Below are positions 1 to 7,482 of a stretch of DNA of 64,000 nt, piece by piece (the first letter of the stretch is position 1; each line of letters begins with the position of its first letter). Location: NCBI GenBank assembly GCA_900315565.1, contig OMZS01000006.1, forward strand, positions 45,579 to 109,578, read 5' to 3'. The notes beneath the pieces were generated by a model. The model saw nothing but the letters and a program-made list of their open reading frames with translations, made no database searches and was not told the origin of the DNA. The DNA comes from an uncultured Prevotellaceae bacterium. GTDB lineage: Bacteria; Bacteroidota; Bacteroidia; Bacteroidales; Bacteroidaceae. The position numbers and the translations under genes were made by a program.

Positions 1-443
1 TGCCGTTGCCCGATTTCAAGGCCTACTTCGACACCTACGCAAAGAAGCTGAAGCTTCGCTCAGGGCAGACACTTCATTTTGAGTTAGGACGTGCTGTAGT
101 GGCTCAATGCGGTTCGCTGATTACGCGCACTCTGTACGTAAAAGAAGGAGCCTTCAAAAAATTTGCCATCGTGGATGCCGGATTCACCGACCTCATCCGC
201 CCGGCGCTCTATCAGGCATATCACAAGATTGAAAACATCACCAGCGAAGAGCCCGTGGAGGCATACGACGTGGTGGGTCCCATTTGCGAATCGACCGATG
301 TCTTTGCCAAGCAAACCGACCTGAACGGTGTGCGCCGTGGCGACTTGTTGGCTATACGCTCTGCCGGAGCCTACGGCGAAATCATGGCCAGCCAGTACAA
401 CTGCCGAAAACTGCCGAAAGGTTATATCACTGAAGAATTTTAG
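1..443 (+). CDS. lysA: Diaminopimelate decarboxylase, C-terminal part (cut by window edge)
   Basis: Only the last ~147 residues are present because the gene enters from the left edge. The family decarboxylates meso-diaminopimelate to lysine with PLP, the last step of lysine synthesis, in the cytoplasm. The diagnostic segment GPICESTDVF (the CESxD motif that contributes to the dimer-interface active site) and the following GAYGEIMASQYN stretch are visible. The TTG at base 6 is not the true start because the frame is open to base 1. The stop lies one base before the start of the next gene, so the two are probably co-transcribed. Identification is firm; only the N-terminal barrel is missing from view. 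Confidence 0.93.
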   Translation, partial: PLPDFKAYFDTYAKKLKLRSGQTLHFELGRAVVAQCGSLITRTLYVKEGAFKKFAIVDAGFTDLIRPALYQAYHKIENITSEEPVEAYDVVGPICESTDVFAKQTDLNGVRRGDLLAIRSAGAYGEIMASQYNCRKLPKGYITEEF

Positions 444-444
444 C

Positions 445-1026
445 ATGACAAACGAAAACACATCTATCGTCATTATCGACCATAACGACGCCGCAAAACT
501 GGAAAATGCCATCCGTGAGCATCTTTCAGTTCATAACGACAACGAGCAGGTTCAGAACGAAAACAGTCAGAACGAAACCATTATTGTGGTTGATAAAGGC
601 AAGAAAGAGTCGGAGGAACTGCTGGAGCGCATGAAGCCGCAGTTCCCCGACATTCATATTACGTTTGTACCCGACTCTTCGCGTCGCATGAGCGACCAAA
701 AAATAGCCATCCTTTTAGGAGTGAGAGCCGCCTCGAACGACCGCATTGAACTCATCGACACGCTTTATCGAGGTTTTTCATCTTTCCGCCAGTTTTCGTG
801 CATGCAGCGCCACCGTAGCCTGAGCCGGCGCGGTGGTGGTTTCGATTTTGAGATGAACGAGGACGCGCTCTTTTTCAGCAAGTCAAAATTTCTTAAACGC
901 GACGCTTTCGAAAAGAACATCAGCTTCATTCACTCGTGCTACGAGCCGCCCAGCGGCCAATTTGCCAAACGCTGTTGGATGCGTGTGAAGTACGTGCTTC
1001 ATAAGTGCCACCTCTATCCTGCATAA
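445..1026 (+). CDS. Short GT2-like glycosyltransferase, apparently lacking the catalytic DxD segment
   Basis: 193 residues starting at the ATG one base after lysA. The start of the fold is recognisable: a short hydrophobic strand (TSIVIIDHND), then IIVVDKGKKES, and ITFVPDSSRRMSDQKIAILLGVRAASND, which resembles the nucleotide-binding half of family 2 glycosyltransferases common in Bacteroidales. In those enzymes this is followed by a strand ending in an aspartate pair and ~60 further residues. Here the text runs from ASNDRIELIDTL almost directly into a C-terminal FDFEMNEDALFFSKSKFL segment that resembles the later acceptor-side region. I infer an internal deletion or a compact non-catalytic relative. 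The frame is intact and closely spaced with lysA and the next glycosyltransferase-like gene. Confidence 0.6.
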   Translation: MTNENTSIVIIDHNDAAKLENAIREHLSVHNDNEQVQNENSQNETIIVVDKGKKESEELLERMKPQFPDIHITFVPDSSRRMSDQKIAILLGVRAASNDRIELIDTLYRGFSSFRQFSCMQRHRSLSRRGGGFDFEMNEDALFFSKSKFLKRDAFEKNISFIHSCYEPPSGQFAKRCWMRVKYVLHKCHLYPA

Positions 1027-1059
1027 TAATAGTCTGCTACCCATAGCCTTGTTTGCGCC

Positions 1060-2208
1060 ATGAAAATTCTGCATTTCATATCGCCCTCCGACATCGGAGA
1101 CAATTACACCACCATCTATGCTTCGACACTTGTCGAAAGCATGAAAAGTGTGGCCGAAGTCATGCTCATCAACGCAAACACACAGCCCGGCACTACTTAT
1201 AAAAAGCAAGCCGAAGAATTTGCACCCGAAATTGTGCATATCCACACGTGTTGGGATATGTCGTCGGCGCAAATGGCCAAATGGGCGCACAGCCACAACA
1301 TGCCCGTTGTGCTCTCGCCTCACGGAAAGCTGGAGCCATGGATTGTCGACGAAAGGTATCTGCACGAGAAACTCCCAAAACTGCTGCTCTATCAGCACGA
1401 AATGATTTGCAATGCCGATGCCATTGTTGTGACGGGCGACATGGAACTGCAAGCGCTGAACACTCTCTCGTGGAACGAGCGATTGAAAAACAAGCGGCCC
1501 TGGAACGACCGCCTGTGCGTCATCAAGAACGCCATCACGAGCAACGATATCAGCATCCAACAAATGGCTGAGCAAACGCTGCGCCTTTACCGGAAAGTAA
1601 TTGACAGCAATGCTGGAATGCTAATGAGCAATGAGGCCCGCGAGGCCGAAAACGGACTGCTGAGAGCAGGCATAGCACGCTCGGCCAACAGCAACACCAT
1701 TACTCCCGAGCAGACAGAAATCATCAGAAACCTTGACTCCGAATCGTGGCGCAAGCTGCTGATTCACGCAGCCGATGAAGACGTTTTGCACCTGATAAAA
1801 AAAGGAGTGCAAAACATGCAATTTATAGCCCCCGACATCGTTATTGAGAATATAGACCGCTTTGCGCAGCGGCTCCCCAAGTCGAAAGGACAACTGGAGC
1901 GCGAAAAAGTGGCCGATAAAACCATGCGCGCCGACTTCAAGTCGTGGGAAGAATACCATTCGCCCAGCGTAGAAATGGATTTCTGCCGCATGATGGCCAA
2001 CACTCAGTACGAAATGCGAAGAGCCACGCTCAGTCTGCGCCACCTGGCTGAAATCTATGAGCAGATGCGCTACACCGACATGGATGAAGAGCTGGTGGCG
2101 AGCATACTGAAAGACACGCGCCTATATGATTTTGCACAACAGCTGCAAGAAACACTCGCTCAGCGGCTAGGACTTACCGAAGGATTCATGCCGCTTCCGC
2201 AGAAATAA
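1060..2208 (+). CDS. GT4-like N-terminal domain fused to an unrecognised helical C-terminal region
   Basis: 382 residues. Residues 1-160 look like the acceptor-binding half of GT-B family 4 enzymes: MKILHFISPSDIGD, then EIVHIHTCWDMSS, VVLSPHGKLEPWI, a segment ending in DAIVVTGDMELQAL, and WNDRLCVIKNAI. The donor-sugar half normally carries a glycine-rich loop and an E-x7-E motif; neither is present. Residues ~165-382 are instead charged and predicted helical, with no motif I recognise. It sits 33 bp after the GT2-like gene and 49 bp before fbp. It may be an inactive or repurposed glycosyltransferase. Family assignment of the N-terminal half is moderately sure; function is unknown. Confidence 0.6.
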   Translation: MKILHFISPSDIGDNYTTIYASTLVESMKSVAEVMLINANTQPGTTYKKQAEEFAPEIVHIHTCWDMSSAQMAKWAHSHNMPVVLSPHGKLEPWIVDERYLHEKLPKLLLYQHEMICNADAIVVTGDMELQALNTLSWNERLKNKRPWNDRLCVIKNAITSNDISIQQMAEQTLRLYRKVIDSNAGMLMSNEAREAENGLLRAGIARSANSNTITPEQTEIIRNLDSESWRKLLIHAADEDVLHLIKKGVQNMQFIAPDIVIENIDRFAQRLPKSKGQLEREKVADKTMRADFKSWEEYHSPSVEMDFCRMMANTQYEMRRATLSLRHLAEIYEQMRYTDMDEELVASILKDTRLYDFAQQLQETLAQRLGLTEGFMPLPQK

Positions 2209-2257
2209 CCGTTCGAAGAAAAACCAGAAGAAACCTTTTATAACCCCAAAATAATAT

Positions 2258-4237
2258 ATGGAATACAACGAAGAAAAAGACTTGAGATACTTGCTGCTCC
2301 TATCGCAATCGTTCCCCACAATTGCCGACGCAAGTACCGAAATCATCAATCTGCAAGCCATCCTCAACCTGCCCAAAGGCACCGAACACTTTTTGGCCGA
2401 CATACACGGCGAGTATGAGGCTTTTCAGCACGTGCTGAAAAACGCTTCGGGCAACATCAAGCGCAAGGTTCACGAGATTTTTGGCAACGAACTTCGAGAA
2501 GCCGAAATGCGCGAACTGTGTACTCTCATTTATTATCCGGAGCAAAAACTGGAAATCATAAAAAACACCGAAGAAGACCTGGAAGACTGGTGTCAGATAA
2601 CGCTCAACCGACTGGTGCGCGTGTGCCGCGACGTTTCGAGCAAATACACACGCTCGAAAGTGCGCAAAACGCTGCCGCCAGAATTCTCTTATATCATACA
2701 GGAGTTGCTCCACGAGCGTACCGACGACCAGAACAAAGCGGCCTACGTGAACGGCATTATTCAGGCCATCATCGCCACAGGACGTACCAACGACTTCATC
2801 ATCGCCCTGGCCAACGTCATTCAGCGGCTCGCCATCGATTATCTGCACATACTCGGCGACATTTACGACCGAGGCCCTGGCGCGCACATCATCATGGACA
2901 CCATGGCCACCTACAAGCACTGGGACATTCAGTGGGGCAACCACGACATTCTGTGGATGGGAGCCAGCGCGGGCAACGACGCCTGCATCTGCAACGTCAT
3001 CCGTCTTTCGCTACGCTACGCCAATCTCACAACGCTTGAGGAAGGCTACGGCATCAACCTGATTCCGCTCGCTACCTTTGCCATGGAAACTTACGGCGAC
3101 GACCCCTGCGAGGAATTCATTCCCAAGCTGCAAGGCGAGAACACGCGCATGGACGAGAAAACCGTGCGCCTGACAGCCCTCATGCACAAGGCCATTGCCG
3201 TTATTCAGTTTAAGAAAGAAGCCGAAATCATCGGCCGACACCCCGAATGGAAGATGGACGACCGCTGTCTGTTCAACCATGTTGACTACGAGCGCGGCAT
3301 CTGCACCATCGGCGGCAAGGAGTACGAAATGCGCAGCTGCCACTTCCCTACCATCGACCCTGCCAACCCCAACAAGCTCACTCCCGAAGAAGAGCAGCTC
3401 ATGCAGAAGCTGCACCACTCCTTCCGCGTCAGCGAGAAACTGCAGAAACACATGCGCATCATTCGCGGCCACGGCTGCATGTACGCCATCTACAACAACA
3501 ACCTGCTCTTCCATGCCTCCGTGCCTCTCAACGACGACGGCACTCTGAAAGAAGTGGAGCTCTACGGCGGAAAGAAATACAGCGGCATGGAGCTGATGCA
3601 CAACACCGGCATGATTATCCGCTCGGCATTCACGAGCGACTCTACTGCCGACGAGCGCCGCTTCGCCATCGACTATTTCCTTTACCTCTGGTGCGGTCCC
3701 GACTCCATTCTTTTCGACAAATCGAAGATGGCCACCTTCGAACGCTATTTCCTCAAAGACAAAACCACCTTCAAAGAAGAGAAAGGCAACTACTTCAAGC
3801 TGCGCGACAACGAGGAAGTGTGCGACCGCATTCTCGATGCCTTTGGCGTTTCGGGCCCCAACCGACACATTATCAACGGACACGTGCCCGTGCATGCCGC
3901 CGAGGGCGAAAACCCCATCAAGGCCAACGGCAAGCTCATGGTCATCGACGGCGGATTCTCGCAAGCCTACCACAAGGAGACGGGCATTGCCGGTTACACG
4001 CTGGTTTATCACAGCCGCGGTTTCCAACTTGTGCAGCACGAGCACTTCAGCAGCGCCGCCGACGCCATTCAGCGAGGCACCGACATCAAGAGCACCACGC
4101 AAATCGTTGAAATGGCCAACCGTCGCATGCTTGTGGCTGACACCGACAAAGGAGCCGAACTCCGTCAGCAAGTTGCCGACTTGCAAAAACTCCTCTACGC
4201 CTACCGCCACGGCATCATTAAGGAGAAACGGCCGTAA
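2258..4237 (+). CDS. fbp: Fructose-1,6-bisphosphatase, class III
   Basis: 659 residues, the usual length for the large class III (Firmicutes/Bacteroidetes-type) enzyme, which hydrolyses fructose-1,6-bisphosphate for gluconeogenesis and is unrelated to the eukaryotic-type class I. The metallophosphatase signatures are visible: FLADIHGEYEAF near residue 47, HILGDIYDRGPGAH near 195, IQWGNHDILWMGA near 225, and later GHVPVH and VIDGGFSQAYH. The start is the first ATG, 49 bp after the previous gene. It is followed by a strong hairpin terminator. There is no sign of truncation. Confidence 0.95.
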   Translation: MEYNEEKDLRYLLLLSQSFPTIADASTEIINLQAILNLPKGTEHFLADIHGEYEAFQHVLKNASGNIKRKVHEIFGNELREAEMRELCTLIYYPEQKLEIIKNTEEDLEDWCQITLNRLVRVCRDVSSKYTRSKVRKTLPPEFSYIIQELLHERTDDQNKAAYVNGIIQAIIATGRTNDFIIALANVIQRLAIDYLHILGDIYDRGPGAHIIMDTMATYKHWDIQWGNHDILWMGASAGNDACICNVIRLSLRYANLTTLEEGYGINLIPLATFAMETYGDDPCEEFIPKLQGENTRMDEKTVRLTALMHKAIAVIQFKKEAEIIGRHPEWKMDDRCLFNHVDYERGICTIGGKEYEMRSCHFPTIDPANPNKLTPEEEQLMQKLHHSFRVSEKLQKHMRIIRGHGCMYAIYNNNLLFHASVPLNDDGTLKEVELYGGKKYSGMELMHNTGMIIRSAFTSDSTADERRFAIDYFLYLWCGPDSILFDKSKMATFERYFLKDKTTFKEEKGNYFKLRDNEEVCDRILDAFGVSGPNRHIINGHVPVHAAEGENPIKANGKLMVIDGGFSQAYHKETGIAGYTLVYHSRGFQLVQHEHFSSAADAIQRGTDIKSTTQIVEMANRRMLVADTDKGAELRQQVADLQKLLYAYRHGIIKEKRP

Positions 4238-4254
4238 AAGGCCTATTCACAAAC

Positions 4255-4300
4255 ATAGCGTCGAGAGATATGATTTTATTTCTCGACGCTATTTTTTTTC
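4255..4300 (+). terminator. Terminator of fbp
   Basis: A 12-bp stem ATAGCGTCGAGA / TCTCGACGCTAT with a 14-nt loop is followed by eight T. It begins 17 bases after the fbp stop. Confidence 0.85.
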
Positions 4301-4317
4301 TCACGACATTTTGTTTT

Positions 4318-4372
4318 TATCTCACAACGTTACGATTGAATTTTCTAGAAAATTTTGTGATAACGCCGTGAG
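4318..4372. repeat. Palindromic repeat with CTAG core (copy P0)
   Basis: Imperfect palindrome: ATCTCACAACGTTACGATTG, AATTTTCTAGAAAATT at the centre, then TTGTGATAACGCCGTGAG. Related palindromes with the same CTCACG ... CTAG ... CGTGAG layout lie near 30415-30474 and 30503-30559. No coding potential is evident. Confidence 0.7.
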
Positions 4373-4429
4373 TTTTTTTCGTAAAGCATTGCTTTGTGGA
4401 AATAATGTCGGGAGACAGATGATAATTCT

Positions 4430-4621
4430 CTAGTCTGGATTATTCATTCTTTCCGATGCGCCAGCCTCTCCCCGCCCATGTAGGGGCGGGGTGGCCGTAG
4501 GCCGGGGCGGGGTCAGTTTTATTTCGCAAAATAGCAATATTACAGACCCCACCCCTTACCCCTCCCCTTAAGGGGAGGGGAGCTGCTTCCGCCTTGTGGC
4601 ACTATGAATAATATAGGCTAG
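4430..4621. mobile_element. MITE-like element, copy 1, flanked by CTAG
   Basis: About 184 bp between two CTAG tetranucleotides (4430-4433 and 4618-4621). The ends are inverted repeats: CTAGTCTGGATTATTCAT at the left against ATGAATAATATAGGCTAG at the right. The interior is GC-rich, with GGGGCGGGG/CCCCGCC and CCCCTCCCCTTAAGGGGAGG hairpins around an AT-rich centre (ATTTCGCAAAATAGC). The outer flanks ATAATTCT and AGAATTAT are exact complements, so the target looks like a perfect palindrome centred on CTAG. A second, inverted, clearly homologous copy lies at 30613-30826. No coding sequence is inside, so movement would need a transposase supplied in trans. Confidence 0.7.
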
Positions 4622-4675
4622 AGAATTATGAGGCAACACTGAGGATTGCTGACGACATTGCGACGACTATAACGG

Positions 4676-4711
4676 CAGAAGGCCACTTTGCGAGTGCAAA
4701 GTGGCCTTCTG
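4676..4711. terminator. Perfect 15-bp hairpin 3' of the DUF3127 gene
   Basis: CAGAAGGCCACTTTG / CAAAGTGGCCTTCTG with a 6-nt loop. It lies ~48 bp beyond the stop of the minus-strand gene at 4759. No U-run follows on either strand, so it may act as a 3' stabiliser or a weak terminator. Confidence 0.5.
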
Positions 4712-4758
4712 TGTTAGGGAAATGGAGCCAGCAGAAAGGTTCTGCTGGTGCAACCGTG

Positions 4759-5211
4759 TTAGAAGGGCAGGTCGTCGGCGCTGCCGCCGTTGTCCTGAGC
4801 CGGTGGAAAAGGAGCTGTGGCCCCACCCTGCGGGGCTGCGGGCTGGGCAGGCTGTGCTGCGTTGGCGATGGGAGCATCCATGGATGGTGGCGGCGGGAAT
4901 GCGCCGGGCATGGGCTGCTGGCCCTGTGCGGCATACTGTGCGGGATCCACCTGGCGCACGTCGTAAGCGCGAATACTGTTGAACCAGCGGCCATTGTATT
5001 CGCGGGCATCGATGTCGAAGAAGACGAGCACTTCCTGGCCCAACTGAATATTAAAACGGCTAAGGCGGTCTTCACCAAAAACGGAGAACACCATTTTATG
5101 GGGGAAACTCTCGTGAGTCTCAATCACGAAGTCCTTGGCTTTCCATTCACCACGAGCCGACGTACCGCTGCGTTCAGGGGTCTCGGCTATTACTCTACCT
5201 TGCATTTCCAT
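4759..5211 (-). CDS. DUF3127 protein, ssDNA-binding-like, with an SSB-type acidic tail
   Basis: 150 residues, starting at the ATG at 5211 (MEMQGRVIAETPERSG). Upstream in-frame codons are low-complexity AT-rich DNA, so a longer form is unlikely. Residues 1-90 match the Bacteroidota DUF3127 OB-fold-like domain: SARGEWKAKDFVIET, FNIQLGQEVLVFFDIDAREYNGRW. The rest is a Gln/Pro/Ala/Gly-rich tail ending SADDLPF, closely resembling the DDxPF tip by which bacterial SSB proteins recruit partners. It is transcribed divergently from dnaN, which suits a role in DNA replication or repair; that role is inference from fold, tail and neighbour. It is not the canonical Ssb. Confidence 0.82.
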   Translation of the reverse strand: MEMQGRVIAETPERSGTSARGEWKAKDFVIETHESFPHKMVFSVFGEDRLSRFNIQLGQEVLVFFDIDAREYNGRWFNSIRAYDVRQVDPAQYAAQGQQPMPGAFPPPPSMDAPIANAAQPAQPAAPQGGATAPFPPAQDNGGSADDLPF

Positions 5212-5315
5212 AGTCTGTAAATACGTTATAATGTGTTTAAATGTTTGATTGATTACTTTTTTCGATTGCGAAATTACTAAAATAGTTCTAATTTCAAAAA
5301 CTTTTTCGGCTATTT

Positions 5316-5347
5316 TTTGTTTTTGCCACACCTTTTTTGTATTTTTG
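5316..5347 (+). promoter_or_regulatory. dnaN promoter
   Basis: TTTG at 5316-5319, a 20-nt spacer and TATTTTTG at 5340-5347 match the Bacteroidota -33/-7 pattern. The start codon is 46 bp downstream. Confidence 0.65.
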
Positions 5348-5393
5348 TATCCAATATCGACAGTCAAAAATATTAACGTTAAAATAAATACTC

Positions 5394-6518
5394 ATGAGAT
5401 TTACATTATCCAGCTCGGCTCTTAACAGCCGTCTATCAACTCTTTCGAGAGTCATCAACAACAAGAACAGCCTTCCGATTCTCGACTGTTTTCTCTTCGA
5501 AGTACTTGGTAATCAGCTTACTGTCACTGCTTCTGACAGCGAGACCGTTATGAAAACCAGCATCTTGCTCGACAATGTGGAGGGCGAGGGCAACTTTGCC
5601 GTGCAGAGCCGCACCATTCTCGATGCCGTGAAAGAACTGCCCGAGCAGCCGCTGACGCTCGACATCGACATGGACAATTATACCATCAAAGTGATTTACC
5701 AGAACGGTATCTACAACTTCACTGCCCAGGGACCCGACGAGTATCCGCGCACACAGGCCATGCCCGAAGGCGCCAACGTGATAACCATTAACAGCGAGGT
5801 GCTCAGCAACAATATCAACCGCACGCTCTTCGCCACGGCTCAAGACGAGCTGCGCCCCGTGATGAACGGCATTTACTTCGACCTCACCAACGAGGCACTG
5901 GCCATTGTGGCCAGCGACGGCCATAAGCTGGTCCGCAACAAGAATTTCGCCATCAGCAGCGAGCAGCCCGCAGCATTCATCCTGCCCAAGAAACCAGCCA
6001 CGCTGCTCAAGAATGTGCTGCAAAAAGACGGAGGCGACGTGGTGATTCGCTTCGACGAGCGCAACGCCGAAATCAGTTTCGAAGATAGTGTGCTCACTTG
6101 CCGTCTGATAGAGGGCCGCTATCCCAACTACAACTCGGTGATACCGCAGGACAATCCTAACCAAATCACCATCGACCGCCGCGCCATGCTGGGAGCCTTG
6201 CGCCGCGTGCTGCCCTTTGCCAGCGACAGCAGCCAGTTGGTGCGCCTCCGCATTGATGCGGGCAAGCTGACGCTCTCGTCGGAGGACATCGATTTCTCGA
6301 CCAGCGCCAAGGAAGAAATCACCTGCGACTACACCGGCATTCCCATGAGCATTGGCTTCAAGGGTTCGTCGCTCAGCGAGATTCTCAACAACCTCACCAG
6401 CGAGCAAGTAATCATCGAACTGGCCGACCCAAGCCGTGCCGGACTCATCGTTCCCAGCGAGCAGCCCGAAAACGAGGATGTGCTGATGCTCATCATGCCG
6501 ATGTTGCTCAACGACTAA
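5394..6518 (+). CDS. dnaN: DNA polymerase III beta subunit (sliding clamp)
   Basis: 374 residues, normal for the clamp. It forms the ring that holds polymerase III and many repair proteins on DNA. Visible signatures are MRFTLSSSALNSRLSTLSRVINNKNSLPILDCF at the start, the central ELRPVMNGIYFDL and SDGHKLVR (partner-pocket region), FILPKKPATLLKN, and the C-terminal VLMLIMPMLLND. It heads a run dnaN, exonuclease, coaBC, porD-like, recN on the same strand with short gaps. dnaN is not beside dnaA here. Confidence 0.97.
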   Translation: MRFTLSSSALNSRLSTLSRVINNKNSLPILDCFLFEVLGNQLTVTASDSETVMKTSILLDNVEGEGNFAVQSRTILDAVKELPEQPLTLDIDMDNYTIKVIYQNGIYNFTAQGPDEYPRTQAMPEGANVITINSEVLSNNINRTLFATAQDELRPVMNGIYFDLTNEALAIVASDGHKLVRNKNFAISSEQPAAFILPKKPATLLKNVLQKDGGDVVIRFDERNAEISFEDSVLTCRLIEGRYPNYNSVIPQDNPNQITIDRRAMLGALRRVLPFASDSSQLVRLRIDAGKLTLSSEDIDFSTSAKEEITCDYTGIPMSIGFKGSSLSEILNNLTSEQVIIELADPSRAGLIVPSEQPENEDVLMLIMPMLLND

Positions 6519-6559
6519 TAAACAGACATTTGACCATTGATAATTGAAAGTAACAGTTA

Positions 6560-7414
6560 ATGAAACTGAACCTCACAAAGCCCCTTGTTGTATTCGACCT
6601 CGAAACAACGGGGCTTGACCTTGTTAAAGACCGGATTATCCAGATTTCGTACATCAAGATATTCCCCGACGGCACAGAGAAGCGCGTCAATCAGTTTGTA
6701 AATCCCGGTAAGCCCATTCCCCCAGAGGTGGTAGAACTGACGGGCATCAGTAACGAGGATGTCAGCAAGCAGCCAACGTTCAAGGAGCTGGCACCCCAGC
6801 TTAGCGAGACTTTCCGCGGCTGCGACTTTGCCGGTTTCAATTCCAACCATTTCGACGTGCCCATGCTCGCCGAGGAGTTTTTGCGTGCCGGCATCGACTT
6901 CGACTTTGCCAGTTGCCGACTCATAGACGCACAAACCATCTTCCACAAAATGGAGCGCCGCAACCTGGCTGCCGCATACAAGTTCTATTGTGGACGAAAA
7001 ATGGAAGAAGACTTCGAAGCCCACCGCGCCGACCAGGACACCGAAGCCACCTACCGCGTGCTGATGGGACAACTCGACATGTATGAGCCTGGCCGTCAGG
7101 AAGAACCCGAACGTCAGCTCAACAATAACATGGACGAGCTGGCCGCTTTCTCGAAGACCAACGACAACGTGGATTTCGCAGGCCGAATCGTCTGGAAAGA
7201 GATGACCGACGCTAAAGGCAGCCCCATTGTGGGAGCCGACGGAAAGCCGCGCCGCCACGAGGTGTTCAACTTTGGCAAATATAAGGGATGGGCTGTCACC
7301 GATGTGCTCCATCGCGACCCTGGCTACTACAGTTGGATGATGCAGAGCGACTTTACCAACAACACCAAGCAGGTGCTCACGCGCATACGGCTGAACGACT
7401 TCAACCAGAAATAA
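6560..7414 (+). CDS. DnaQ-like 3'-5' exonuclease with ExoX-type C-terminal domain
   Basis: 284 residues. The DEDD exonuclease domain spans residues ~8-175: FDLETTG with D13 and E15, GFNSNHFDVPML carrying the second Asp, and HRADQDTEATYRV carrying the terminal His and Asp of a DEDDh enzyme. Residues ~225-284 (VFNFGKYKGW, PGYYSWMMQSDF, TKQVLTRI) match the small domain found at the end of exonuclease X-like proteins. The likely role is proofreading-type or repair exonuclease, consistent with the place directly after the clamp gene. A dedicated epsilon subunit is possible but less certain because of the ExoX-like tail. Confidence 0.88.
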   Translation: MKLNLTKPLVVFDLETTGLDLVKDRIIQISYIKIFPDGTEKRVNQFVNPGKPIPPEVVELTGISNEDVSKQPTFKELAPQLSETFRGCDFAGFNSNHFDVPMLAEEFLRAGIDFDFASCRLIDAQTIFHKMERRNLAAAYKFYCGRKMEEDFEAHRADQDTEATYRVLMGQLDMYEPGRQEEPERQLNNNMDELAAFSKTNDNVDFAGRIVWKEMTDAKGSPIVGADGKPRRHEVFNFGKYKGWAVTDVLHRDPGYYSWMMQSDFTNNTKQVLTRIRLNDFNQK

Positions 7415-7482
7415 CCAACCCCCATCACCCAACACCCATTACCCATTACCTACCACCCAACACCCATCACCCAACACTCCAA
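7415..7482. repeat. Low-complexity CCCAACACCCATCACC spacer before coaBC
   Basis: Degenerate repeats of CCCATCA, CCCATTA and CCAACAC fill the gap and end two bases before the coaBC ATG. The same words recur inside the coaBC coding region at 8031-8070. Confidence 0.7.

Noticed and set aside
3011-4210. Long open frame (399 codons) antisense to fbp
   Set aside because: Its codons mirror the class III bisphosphatase frame, and the product has the Val/His/Gly-rich composition typical of antisense shadows. The same holds for long antisense frames under thrA (31168-32346), the apgM-like gene (33688-34857), thrC (34881-36245) and the isomerase-like gene (47407-48807).
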